From NCBI GenBank assembly GCA_020744225.1, contig JAGMWG010000013.1, positions 310,001 through 374,000 on the forward strand: 64,000 nucleotides of DNA, given 5' to 3'. This DNA is from Paraphoma chrysanthemicola. Its lineage: Eukaryota; Ascomycota; Dothideomycetes; Pleosporales; Phaeosphaeriaceae. A model generated the notes under the pieces. The model was not told where the DNA came from and did not search any database. It saw only the letters and a list, made by a program, of their open reading frames with translations. Numbering within the stretch: position 1 is the first letter of the stretch; each line of letters starts with the position of its first letter. The position numbers were made by a program, and so were the translations under genes. Shown piece by piece: positions 1 to 10,177 of this stretch.

Positions 1-2
1 AA

Positions 3-134
3 TTCTATGAGCAGTGGGAGGAGGACCGTGTAGCAGACCTGCGTTCAAGAATTGATCAAGTAGACGAGTCGGACGGCTTGAAGAAAGACGTCTTCGAGGC
101 CTTCTTGAAGAAGATTTACAAGAGAAGTAAGTAG
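3..134 (+). CDS. C-terminal end of an unrecognised ORF, cut by the window edge
   Basis: One frame is open from the window edge to a TAG stop at 132-134, giving 43 codons. The peptide is charged and looks helical (FYEQWEEDRVADLRSRID at its start, a lysine-rich end). Base composition is normal and codons look protein-like, but composition falls to AT-rich directly after the stop. I do not recognise the family. It could be the tail of a host gene bordering the transposon block or the 3' end of a transposon gene. The start lies outside the window. Confidence 0.35.
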   Translation, partial: FYEQWEEDRVADLRSRIDQVDESDGLKKDVFEAFLKKIYKRSK

Positions 135-262
135 GAGTAGTGTTTGTAGAATAGCATGAATAGACTTGAAAAGAAGACTCTTTAGTGTTTTTAGGGATAT
201 TCTCTTGCTCGAAGATTACGCTCTCTAAGTAAAAAAGTTAGTAAGAGAGAATATAAGAGATA

Positions 263-798
263 ACGTATTCCACCAGCGAACCCGCCACACCAGCGAACCC
301 GCCATTTTTTTCTTGGTATGAGCAACACGTATTATAAATCTTTAATCTTATTACTATTAAATAAGGAGCTAACGTATATTGTGCTAGTATCTAATTTAAA
401 GAATACTTCTGTATTCTTTTTACACGTTTACGCGTTATACTTAGTTCTACTATAGTTTCTACAGCGCTATATAGCTAGTTATACTAGTTCTTAATTACTA
501 CTACTATAAGCTCTCTTTAATTATTAAGACGCTATAGATACCTTAGTAGCTATCTATACTACTATAGTTCTATACTCTATAGTTCTACTATACTAAATTT
601 ACTTTCTTTTATATAATTTTTACTTTATTATAACTACTAATTACTCTTTAATCTTATAAATATAAGTAATAAGTAGTATATTTTAGTATAGTATAAGTTT
701 AGCTCTCTTTATAAGCTAAGAGAAGTCTATCTATATAGAAATAGGTAACTATATAAAAGACTTATATATAAGCTTTAACTAAGATTTAAACTTATAAG
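263..798 (-). mobile_element. Truncated Fot1/pogo-like element, family B (3' part, inverted)
   Basis: The segment begins with the terminal inverted repeat of family B: TA target at 261-262, ACGTATTC, then two adjacent copies of CACCAGCGAACCCGCCA at 271-287 and 288-304. The rest, to about 798, is the reverse complement of the last 530 bp or so of element B (about 4130-4661), with differences mainly of the C-to-T/G-to-A type. It is therefore a family-B 3' end in minus orientation, broken where element C inserts at the TA at 799-800. No matching continuation was found beyond C, so the rest is lost. This copy keeps the least RIP-mutated version of the family-B terminal boxes. Confidence 0.8.
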
Positions 799-800
799 TA

Positions 801-2672
801 ATATACTTTATAGGTAAGTTAGTTATATAAGTAAGTTAGTTACTCTACTAAGACTTTACTAAAATCTACTATTATAAATAGTAGAAACGTAATAAATTAA
901 CTACTAAAAGAGCTACTAGCTTTAAAGAAGACTTAATTATAGCTTATACTTTAGACTATTAAATAAGACGTAATACTCTCTTAATATTATACTATAGCTA
1001 TCTATAAAGTCTCTTAATTAATACTTAGTAATTAATATACTAGAAAGTAGTTTTAATATAATTACGTACTTAACTTAGTAAATCTTTATCTAATAGAGAA
1101 GACGATTATTATTTAGTATATACTTAATCTTAATATATAAGAATTTCTATTATAGCTTACTACTATTAAGAATATAGCTAATTTACTATATAAGAAGTAT
1201 AGTTAACTATTAGTAAGTATTAACTAAACTTTAATCTTTATTAAATATTACTCTAAGCTTAAAGTTAAGTTTAATTATAAGTATAGCTATAAAAGAGCTT
1301 TTTATAAGAATTCTAAGATTATATAAAACTAGTTTTAACTTATAGAGAATATAAAGATAAAGTATAGTATTCTTAATAAGAATATCTATAACTTTAATAA
1401 GTCTAGCTTTATAATAGATATAATATTAACTAAAGTAGTAGTTATAAGCTCTAAGTATTAAGAATAGCTAAAGATTATATAGTAGAGTAATTAAGAGTAG
1501 ATAATAGTAATCTAGAGTATTAACGTAACTAAGTAAGTAATTCTATACTTTATTATCTTCTAAGATAAGAACTATCTCTCTACTTAGTATAAGAAGAATA
1601 ACTTACTTTATAACTAGATTATTATAGTTTCTAAGAATAGCTAAATAATAAATAAGCTTAGTCTAGTATAGTTAAAGTACTTTAATACTTATATAAAGAA
1701 GTATACTCTTAAAGAAGTATAATTACTTATTATTAATAGTTATAAGAGCTATAACTTACTTAATCTCTAGTAGTACTATAAGAAGAATAAGATTATTACT
1801 TTCTATAGACCTTTTTACTTATTATACTTCTTATAGTCTCTTAATATAAGTTATTTCTTACTATTAAAGAAGATATATAAGTACTAAGCTAAGAACCTAA
1901 TATATAATAGAATTAACTATATTACTAAACTTAAGTTCTTACTTTACTTTATTACTACGTTTAAGAATATAATTACTAAAAGTAATATTAAGAGAGGCTT
2001 TTAAGATACTAGCTTAGTTCTACTTAATATAGAGATAGTAATATTAAAGCTTAATATTTATCTATATATACCTATACTACTTACTACTAATATTATACTC
2101 TAGAAGTCTAAAACTCTAAGTAATACTTTAGAATTTAGGTTATAATTAATACTAATTTAAGAGAGAATTTAAAAATATATTAATAGCTCTCTTACTTATA
2201 TAGTTAAAATAGTTAAAAAGCTTACTAAAGATATAGAAATAATAGTATATTTCTTAGTATTAATAAGTAACTAAGTTAAGAAGCTTTAAGTAGCTAATAA
2301 GACTATCTTATACTATAAAGTATATAAGAAAAAGTATATTAAGACTAAGAGAACTCTTATAGCTAAAGAGAGTATATACTTAACTACTTTAAAGAAGTTT
2401 ATAGTACGTAGTAATAAGAAGAAAGTAAGAAAGAGTATATATACTAAGAGTAATAAACTAACTTAAAGATACTATAAATACTATAGTAAGACTAGTTATA
2501 ACTTATATATATATAAGTAAGTAAAAGAAATAGTTTCTAAGTAATATATATATTATATAGTATAGTAGATCTACTTTAAAGTATAAAACGTACTCTTATA
2601 AGAGTACGTTTTAGTAAGATCTTAGTATAGTAATTAGCTTATCTATATAATTAGCTTATCTATAAAGTATAT
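801..2672 (+). mobile_element. Fot1/pogo-like Tc1-mariner element, family C copy 1, RIP-degraded
   Basis: This is a 1872-bp element flanked by TA (799-800 and 2673-2674). Its termini are inverted repeats, each holding two adjacent 17-bp boxes, and they match the termini of the second copy at 8496-10829. Between about 890 and 2490 the plus strand reads as a decayed transposase: helix-turn-helix region, then the DDE segment (YNFNKSSF near 1390, a valine/isoleucine-rich strand, LLIINSYKSYN near 1730), then the charged tail typical of Fot1-like proteins. Many codons are now TAA or TAG, as expected from CAA, CAG and TGG after C-to-T or G-to-A change. It cannot be functional. It carries the empty site (TACTTAAT, 2021-2028) for the MITE inserted in copy 2. 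Confidence 0.88.
2585..2612. repeat. 28-nt perfect palindrome in the subterminal region of element C
   Basis: The sequence reads AAAACGTACTCTTA followed by its exact reverse complement. The counterpart near the left end of the second copy (8560-8579) is a 20-nt perfect palindrome centred on TTGCAA. The palindrome sits just inside the 17-bp boxes at both ends of family C, so it looks like a family feature. It may be a host-factor or transposase site or a hairpin; no role is shown. Confidence 0.7.
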
Positions 2673-2816
2673 TATACCTCTTTACTTATCTTATCTTAAA
2701 GTATATTATATCTCTTTACTTATCTTATCTCTTATAATCTCTTAATATAAGTTATTTCTTACTATTAAAGAAGATATATAAGTACTAAGCTAAGAATCTA
2801 ATATATAATAGAATTA
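2663..2816 (+). repeat. Short tandem duplication plus an orphan fragment of the family C transposase gene
   Basis: A unit of about 35 bp (TAAAGTATATTATACCTC... ending ...CTTATCTTATCT) occurs twice in a row across the right end of element C (about 2664-2731). It is followed by about 85 bp (2730-2814) nearly identical to 1825-1910 inside element C, from the DDE region of the transposase. Element B then inserts at the TA at 2815-2816. The fragment is a broken third family-C copy. Confidence 0.65.
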
Positions 2817-4661
2817 ATATATTCTACTAGTAAGCTAGTTATACTAGTAAGCTAGCTACTTTTTCTTAGTATAAGTAATATATTAGTAACTTAAATATAT
2901 CTTAATACTATAATATTATATTAAATAATAAAGAAAGTAGAATTAAGCTTACTCTTAAGATCTATACTATATACTAGTTTTAAAGTCTATAATATATAGT
3001 TACTATCTTTAATATTAAATACTAGTATTTCTCTAATTAACTCTATAGAATTACTCTATATACTAAAATATATCTAAACTTTTATAAGCTTACTATAATA
3101 GAAGAGTAGATAATTATTTAATATATTCTTAATCTTAATTTATAAGAATTTATACTTTAGTTATATAAAGTAGTAGATATAGCTAATAAGATACTAAGTA
3201 TATAGTAGAAAGTCTATTAGTAAGTACTAAGCTAAGTACTTTATAACGTACTTAGCTAAGCTTAAAATAGTCTTTAATTAAGCTAAGAATAAGTAGAAAA
3301 TACTATAGAAAGATTCTATAGTTATTAGTATATAGTTTAAGCTAGTAGAGAAGACTAAAGCTAAGTATAGTATTTATAATAATAACGTATATAACTTTAA
3401 TAAGACTAGCTTTTAGATAAATATAATTAAGTCTATAAAGATAGTTATAGATATAGAGAGAGATATAAGATTTAATCTAATCTAGCTAAGTAATTATAAG
3501 TAAGTAATAGTTATCTAGAGTATCTATACTAATAAGTATATAACTACTCTTTATTATCTATAAGAAATATATTTATATTTTTACGTAGTATAAGAAGATC
3601 TTAATACTATATAATTAGAAGTTCTTAGTCTCTAAGAATAGCTAGATAAATAATATACTTAGTTTAGAGTAGTTAAAGTACTTTAATATATATATAAAGG
3701 TATATAAGATAAAAGTATATAGACTACTTATCTTAGATAGCTATAAGAGCTATTTTAACTAGAATTTTAAGAACTACTATCTTAAAGATAAGATTCTAAC
3801 TCTTTATATACTTTCTTATTTATTATATATTCTTTAACTACTTAATATAGTTTACTTCTTACTACTAAAGTATAAGTACTTCTAGTATATTAGAATCTTA
3901 GTATACTAATGCGTTTTTTATATTAATAAGAAAGACTTTCTACTAGTCTTTAAAGATACGTTTTTTAATATATTTATAGAGAATAACTATTAAAAGATCT
4001 TTAAGGTAGTAGAGCTAGTCTCTCTAAATATATAGATAGTATTAGATTATTTTAAAGTATAGCTATATACTTTACTAAAATCTCTTCTATTAGAGACGCT
4101 ATAGTAGTTAAAAACTCTAAGTAATACTTATAAGTTTAGATCTTAATTAAAGCTTATATATAAGTCTTTTACTTAGTTATTTATTATAGCTTAGACTAGC
4201 TTCTCTTAGCTTATAAAAGATAGTAAGCTTATACTATATAAGAATATACTTTAATATACTTATATCTATAAGCTTAAAAAGTAATTAGTAGTAATAATAA
4301 AGTAGAAATTATATAAAAGAAAGCACCTCTAAATAGATAGTATTTTAGAGTATAGTTAGAGAGTATTATAGATAGTTCTATTACTATTCTTAATAGTATA
4401 GTATTTAAAGAAAGCTTATAGTAGTAGTAATTAAAAACTAGTATAACTAGTTATATAGTACTATAGTAACTATAGTAGAACTAGGTATAATGTGTAAACG
4501 TGTAAGAAGAATATAAAGGTATTCTCTAAATTAGATACTAGTAAAATATACGTAGACTTCTTATTTAATAGTAATAAAATTATAGATTTATAATATATAT
4601 TAGTTATACTAAGAAAAAGTAGCTAGCTTACTAATATAGCTAGCTTACTAATAGTTTACGT
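2817..4661 (+). mobile_element. Fot1/pogo-like Tc1-mariner element, family B, RIP-degraded
   Basis: This is a 1845-bp element between TA duplications (2815-2816, 4662-4663). The left terminus has 8 bp followed by two adjacent 17-bp boxes (2825-2841, 2842-2858), repeated in inverse at the right end. The boxes are the RIP-converted form of those at 271-304. The plus strand from about 3290 to 3900 reads as a decayed DDE transposase different from family C (YNFNKTSF near 3400; a second strand near 3510-3560; a LDSYKS-like motif near 3750). Stops are nearly all TAA or TAG. Together with the inverted fragment at 263-798 this gives two family-B copies. Confidence 0.85.
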
Positions 4662-4663
4662 TA

Positions 4664-5461
4664 TATCTATAGGTATTATATTAAAGAGTATATAGCTATA
4701 CAAATTATATAAGCTTTTAGATTATTATTAAATTTGTTAGATAGAGCTAATAGTCTACTAATACCTTTCACGTAATTGCGCGTAGCTAGTGCCTTAGCAG
4801 CCTCTGTAAGCCTTATACAGGCTCTTACGCGCCTTCTAATACAACATAGCATAATGCCAAAACTTATGCCTTTCATTAAAATTTGATTAGGATTGGGAGC
4901 AGTGATAAGGCAAGGCCGGTGCTTGTTTCGTCAGCCTCGACATAGCAACCCCTACGCACCTCGAGATGCAGCCCAACGCACAGCGATATTGTATATGGAT
5001 AAGTAGCGCTCAGTTCCAAAGTTTTCGACACTATTCAGGCACAGTTAAGTTAACAATTAGGTCAAACACCTTGGCACTAAGCCAGTTATGCTTCTGCGGG
5101 ACAGGCTGAAATTCCCTTTTCTTGCAGCGTCTACATGGCATGCAAAACACATTACCCCGACACAGCCCTCTGATTTAGTGTACTGCTAGCTAATGAATTG
5201 AATAGTGCGATCTTATTCGTTCGCGTGATTATGCAGATACGAGAGCATGCAGCTTCAGCCACTGGAGCGTCGATCAACCGTTGAGCCAACACCATCTCCA
5301 AATCAGCCTTGCCACGACAACCAACATTCTGCGCTTTCCACTACCCAGAGCACATTTGCACATCCCCACCTCGAAGAACTCTATCAAGCTGTGATGAGAT
5401 CTTTTGTAATGTCACACGTTTCCTGCACAGCGATCAGTCACTGAAGGCCGATGCGCACACC
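4664..5461. other. Boundary from AT-rich block to gene island; presumed upstream region of the next gene
   Basis: Composition changes from RIP-like to normal between about 4760 and 4900. A 66-codon minus-strand ORF (4676-4876) straddles the boundary; its end is AT-rich transposon sequence, and I treat it as chance or a transposon remnant. About 4900-5461 has ordinary base composition with no supported gene and probably contains the promoter and 5' UTR of the gene starting at 5462. Confidence 0.5.
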
Positions 5462-6825
5462 ATGGTGTTCCCGTTCGGCGTCTCCGTTTCCGACTTCCTC
5501 TCCGGCATAAAGCTACTGAAAACATCTATTGAAGCCTTTTCCGAGACTCGCGGAGCCCAGGCAGATTACGCGGAGCTGCTAAGGTCGTTGAGATCTTTGG
5601 AGCGCGCGTTGACCGCGGCATCGGCAGTCGCCTTGGATACAGACGCGAGGTGGGATGCGCTGAAGCAGACGGTCGACGATTGCCAGAAATGCATAGCCAA
5701 CTTCCTGAGCGACATTGCGAAATTCGATATCCTAGAAGATCAAAAGCCTAGGAAAAGCAAGATTGCGGTCCGCTTACGAAAGATACAATGGGCCGTGTGC
5801 AAGAAAGAAGATGTGGCGAAGTTCAGGTCGCAAGTTGAGATGCATGTTGGCGCTCTTGATATGTTGCTCCTCACTTTTCAAGTGTAAGTTCATTGGCGAG
5901 ATCGTCAGACTTTACTTCGGTGTCATGAAGAGTGCTGATTGATCCAGCGAGTCGCTGATGCGCGCAAACACCAATGTCGAGAAGACAAACGATGTGGTGA
6001 TGCGCATAGAAAAGCAGACGAGAGATTTAGGAACAGTAGGCGATGTACAACGTAAACATACGCAGCGAATCAGTCTTCTAGAGGGAGATGCTGCAGCGAG
6101 GACTCTGGCTGCTAAACACAACGACAACATCATTGCAGCGTTGCAAGAGAAACTCACAAGGTATGTGTATCACAGATGTCGAAGTTGAGTTTCCAAAGAC
6201 TTTGACTAATGTCGTCACGACCATTAGCGGTTTGTCTCCCGGAGATCAACAGACGATGTTCCATATGCTTCAGGAATCGTTAAAGGAGAACAAGCAACTG
6301 CAACAAGACTTCATCAACATGGAACAGCGCCTCAACGATATAATCGCTCAAAATGAACGTCTGGAACGCCATATTGTGGAAGTCAAAACAACCATTCAGA
6401 TTCAAAACAACGTCCCACCACAGGTGCTTCTCCAGCAACCCGTCATCTTACACGATGCCCTCGGACGCATCGCGCCATTTCATTTGGAATTCATTTCCTC
6501 GGCGGCCGCCTTGAGAGCTGTTCTAGAAGTCAGATTCCTGAATGTGGGGCACAGGAAGGTCGTTAGACATGAGTACGGTCTACGCGATTTGAGGAAACGG
6601 ACAGCAATTGACACCAGCAAGCCATGGGAGAGCATTGTGTTTGTAGGTTTCCCATTTGATATTGCAGGAAATGACAGTTCGAAGAGTATCTGACCTGCGT
6701 AGTCCGGTCAGCACGTCGAGATGAGCATGTGGTACACATACGATGAGTCCATGCATGGCCAATGCCCCGGCTGTGCGTTCCACGATTCGCGCCATTTCGA
6801 AGACGAAGAGCAGGCAGAGTGGTGA
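5462..6825 (+). CDS. Fungal STAND N-terminal-type domain plus ubiquitin-like domain protein, 4 exons
   Basis: Exons 5462-5883, 5948-6160, 6228-6642 and 6703-6825 join in frame through GT-AG introns of 64, 67 and 60 bp to give 390 residues. The ATG at 5462 has a good context (CACCATGG). Residues 1-140 match the widespread fungal N-terminal domain found in front of STAND/NLR-like proteins (start MVFPFGVSVSDFLSGIKLL; later RKIQWAVCKKEDVAKFRSQ). Residues about 145-245 are probable coiled coil. About 265-350 resemble the ubiquitin-like domain often paired with it (PVILHDALGRIAPFHLEF; ending SIVFSGQHVEMSMWY). The tail has a CPGC pair. No NACHT, NB-ARC, ankyrin or WD domain follows. The family is common in Pezizomycotina and often linked to non-self recognition, but this gene's role is unknown. 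Confidence 0.85.
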
Positions 6826-6841
6826 ATATGAAGATTCTTTC

Positions 6842-7162
6842 ATGTATCACTCAATAATAGCTAATCGATACAGTCCTCAATGCTCACTCCTGTACTGTCG
6901 TCGAAATTTGACGTTGGGGAACCCAGAGCAAGAAACCGCCAGTAATTCCTTTACCTTGGCTCAGGACGGGCCAGACAAGATATCCTCATTCCGACGTGTG
7001 GATCTCCTAGACAGCGCGAAACCGAAGAAGAGCGAACAGCAATACGGAGTTCGATCAAGAGGAGAGGCCAGCTCTTTCTGGTATTGTTCGGATTGTGGCG
7101 ATGGGCCCAATTCTGATTGGAACTCCATCTGCACGGCTTGCGGTGCCACGCGGAAGGAGTGA
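6842..7162 (+). CDS. Small putative protein with a C-terminal zinc ribbon
   Basis: A 106-residue ORF starts 17 bp after the previous stop, in another frame. The C terminus holds FWYCSDCGDGPNSDWNSICT followed by AC, a CX2C-X11-CX2C pattern with a tryptophan before the first cysteine, similar to RanBP2-type zinc fingers. The N-terminal 60 residues match nothing I know. It may be a small gene, a last exon spliced to something upstream, or a decayed 3' part of the preceding gene. No clear splice donor joins it to exon 4 of that gene, so I keep it separate. Confidence 0.4.
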   Translation: MYHSIIANRYSPQCSLLYCRRNLTLGNPEQETASNSFTLAQDGPDKISSFRRVDLLDSAKPKKSEQQYGVRSRGEASSFWYCSDCGDGPNSDWNSICTACGATRKE

Positions 7163-7933
7163 AAGTTAGCAAATTCGAAAGAATTAACAAACTTGATCTA
7201 TATTCCAACCATATATTATTGACCCTGATCTCACCGCCAGCGCGCCTCAAAGTCACCAACAATCAGCAAAGTCCATTACTCTACAGCATACCTGAAGCAA
7301 GCATACGCACTACGCTCCACATGCTCGCATGATCTATCACATCAAACCAAACAACTCAGACCTCCCACGAAGACCTAGTGAAATCCAGCACATTCAGATG
7401 AACCAAAAGAATCTTTATCGTAACTATATATCCCTTAGATTCCCACGGTCTCATTGCGAGCGGCCCTCGACACAAATCCACTCGCCAACAACAAACAACC
7501 TCCGCAGCCCTACTCCACCCCCGACCTTCGCAATCGCTTTACACCCTACCAACATCCACCCAACCTAAGTAAATCCAACCAGCAAATCCTCGCCTCACAC
7601 CCACAATCAAACCCACAACATCACATCACACAAAACCCACACAACAAAACCCCGCCATCATAAAAAAACCCACAGACCTTAATCTATTCATCGACTTCCC
7701 GTATTGATTTCATAACCATCATGACCTCTCCACCCACCCTCAAGCATCCCATCCATACCCCATCCAGCAAAGTAAAAAAAGCCGCAGAGTAAGAGTATTT
7801 CCCTACCCCACTGAGCCTAAACTCTTTTCCCTTCACCCCATTTTGATCCCTATCCATTCCACAACTCATCCCACCAACACACTCACATTCCATCACCCAC
7901 ACGAGCAGCAGGTCTAAGCGGCAAAACAGCTTC
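7163..7933. other. Intergenic, strongly G-poor and C/A-rich on the plus strand
   Basis: No supported gene. From about 7480 to 7930 the plus strand is dominated by C, A and T with very few G (for example CCAACATCCACCCAACC), a marked strand asymmetry. Four overlapping small ORFs here are by-products of the low stop density of this composition. Part may be the 3' UTR of the truncated gene at 7934-8466, which reads toward it. Confidence 0.5.
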
Positions 7934-8466
7934 CTAAGCACTCTCCGCCGCCTTCACAATCTCCGCGACCTCCCTCGCGAGATCCTCAGCCTCGACCTTC
8001 GTCGCCGCCTCAGCATACACACGCACAGCATCCTCAGTGCCACTAGCGCGCGCAAAGCTCCTTCCCTGCGTAACCTTCTGCACCTCCTTTTCGATCTGGG
8101 TCTGCACGCCCTCGGGCTTGACAAGCTTGCGCTCGACGTCCGTAGCCTCGAAGATGTTCCTGTCGCTGACGATGACCTTGAGGAGGCGGTTGGGGAGGTC
8201 GGTGTAGGTCGAGACCCACTCCTGGGGGGACCAGGATTTGTGGGCTAGGACGACTTCGACGAGGAGCATGTCGCTGAGGGCGTCGCCGACGGACTGGTTG
8301 ATGAGGTTGATGCAGGCTTGGAGATGACGAGGGCTTCGGCTTGGCCGGGGTTCTTGGGCTCGTGCTTTGCGATCATTTCGAGGGTGTCCGGGGAGAAGAT
8401 GACGGTGCCGCGGCCGTTGGCCTCAAAGTATACACCTACGTCGAGCTTTTCGGCCGAAAGATGAAT
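7934..8466 (-). pseudogene. AGM1: 3' fragment of phosphoacetylglucosamine mutase, frameshifted and truncated
   Basis: Minus-strand translation gives the C-terminal part of the enzyme that converts GlcNAc-6-phosphate to GlcNAc-1-phosphate for UDP-GlcNAc and chitin synthesis. The upstream piece (about 8466-8330) carries LDVGVYFEANGRGTVIFS, the sugar-binding loop. The downstream piece carries INQSVGDALSDMLLVEVVLA and the phosphate-binding loop GRSFARASGTEDAVRVYAEA, ending at a stop at 7934-7936. The pieces are in different frames; one missing base near 8329 explains it. The N-terminal two thirds, including the catalytic serine loop, are absent: coding homology stops about 30 bp before the transposon terminus at 8496. 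The enzyme is essential in yeast, so an intact copy should exist elsewhere. The remnant has normal base composition and is not visibly RIP-mutated. Confidence 0.85.
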
Positions 8467-8503
8467 TTAAATATATTATAACAAAAAAACAGATAACGTA
8501 CCC

Positions 8504-8537
8504 CACGGGCGAGTTGCCCACACGGGCGAGTTGCCCA
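8504..8537. repeat. Two identical adjacent 17-bp terminal boxes of family C
   Basis: CACGGGCGAGTTGCCCA occurs at 8504-8520 and again at 8521-8537, directly inside the 8-bp terminus ACGTACCC. The box contains an inverted GGGC-N5-GCCC. The same 8+17+17 layout with other box sequences ends families B (271-304) and E (15942-15975). The arrangement suggests paired transposase-binding sites. Confidence 0.85.
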
Positions 8538-9723
8538 CCGTGCTAAGACCCTACCAAAACGTACTCTTGCAAGAGTACGAAGCGCGATGAATCAACCACT
8601 AAACGAGCTACTAGCTTCAAAGGAGGCTTGATTACAGCTTGCGCTTCAGGCTGTCAAACAAGACGCGAATCTCTCTGAACGACGCGCTACAGCTATCTAC
8701 AACGTTACCTGAAGGACGCTTGCTAACAGACGCGCTAGAAAGCAGTCTCGACGCGATTGCGCGCCCAACTCAGCAAATCTTTGTCTAATAGAGGAGGAGG
8801 TGATTGTTTAGCATATACTTAAGCTTAACGCGCAAGGATTTGCGCTACAGCTTACTACTGTTAAGGATATAGCTGATCTACTGCGCAAGGAGCGTAGCTA
8901 ACTATTAGTAGGTGTTAACTAGGCTGTAACCTTCGTTAAACGTTACTCTAAGCTTAAAATTAAGTTTAATTGTAAGTACAACTATAAGAGAGCTCTCTGC
9001 GAGAATTCTAAGGTTGTATAAGGCTAGTTTTAACTTGTAGAGAATATAAAGGCTAAGTATAGTATTCTTAACGAGAACACTTATAACTTTAATAAGTCTA
9101 GCTTTATAATAGATATAATATTAACTAGAGTAGTAGTTATAGACTCTAAGCGTTAAGAACAGCTAAAGATAGTACAGTAGAGTAATTAAAAGTAGATAAC
9201 AGTAATCTAGAGTATTAACGCGACTAGGTAGGTAATCTTACTCTTCGTTATCTTCTAGAGTAAGAACTACCTTACTACCTAGTATAAGAAGAATAATCTA
9301 CTTAATAACTAGATTATTATAGTCTCTAAGAATAGCTAGATAATAAATAAGCTTAGTCTAGTATAGTTAAAGTACTTTAATACCTATACAAAGAAGCGTA
9401 CTCTTAGAAAAGTATAATTACTTATTATTAATAGCTATAAGAGCTATAACTTACTTAATTTCTAGTAGTACTATAAGAAGAATAAGATTATTACTCTCTA
9501 TATACCTTCTTACTTATTACACCTCTTACAGCCTCTTAATATAGGTTATTTCTTACTATTAAAGAAAGTGTATAAGTACTAAGCTAAGAACCTAATACGT
9601 AATAGAATTAACTATATTACTAAACTTAAGTTTCTATCTTACTTTATTACTACGTTTAAGAACGTAATTACTAAAAGTAATATTAAGAGAGGCTTTTAAG
9701 ATACTAGCTTAGTTCTACTTAAC

Positions 9724-10177
9724 TAGACTAGTAAATAAGTTTAGAGTACCTACTAGTAAGTATAAGTTAGATCGTAGTTATATAGGCTGTAAGTAGTAGT
9801 TAGATTAGGTTATTACTAGCGTAGGTAGAGATTAGGTTAGAGTTATTACTAGCGTAAGTATAAGTTAGATTAGATTACATAGACTATAAGTTGTAGTTAA
9901 GTTTAGAGTACTTACCTAAGTTACTTTTTTATTACTTTTTTAATTATACGTAATTACGCGTAACTATAATAAAATACTATTATAATAAGGCTTTAATAAT
10001 TAAGACTTATCTTAACTTAGTTCGTATAACTATAACTATAACTTATAGTTCGTGTAATCTTAGTCTAACTACTACTTACACTTAGCGTAAAAAAGGTAGG
10101 TATTAAGTTAGAGTTAGATTAGAGTCTTACTTAATCTAACTTAACTCTAATCTAATCTCTACTTATTTACTAGTCTA
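9724..10177. mobile_element. hAT-like non-autonomous element (MITE) inside family C copy 2
   Basis: A 454-bp insertion with perfect 17-bp terminal inverted repeats TAGACTAGTAAATAAGT (9724-9740 and, inverted, 10161-10177). It is flanked by 8-bp target duplications TACTTAAC (9716-9723) and TACTTAAT (10178-10185), which differ only by one C-to-T. Copy 1 of family C shows the empty site at 2021-2028. An 8-bp duplication is the hAT norm. There is no ORF; the inside is built of diverged GTATAAGTTAGATTAG-type and GTTATTACTAGCG-type subrepeats. Partial copies lie at about 36893-37083 and 37222-37281. Confidence 0.85.

Noticed and set aside
271..304. CRISPR-like array from adjacent 17-bp repeats
   Set aside because: Only two copies without spacers, at a transposon terminus in a eukaryote.
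263..4661. A single 4.4-kb element bounded by inverted repeats at 263 and 4661
   Set aside because: Element B has its own left terminus at 2817 with a TA duplication, so 263-798 is a separate inverted fragment of the same family.
4676..4876. 66-codon minus-strand ORF
   Set aside because: Straddles the AT-rich boundary, half made of degraded repeat; no motif.
5247..5444. 65-codon plus-strand ORF before the STAND-type gene
   Set aside because: Overlaps another frame and lies in the presumed 5' UTR; low-complexity translation.
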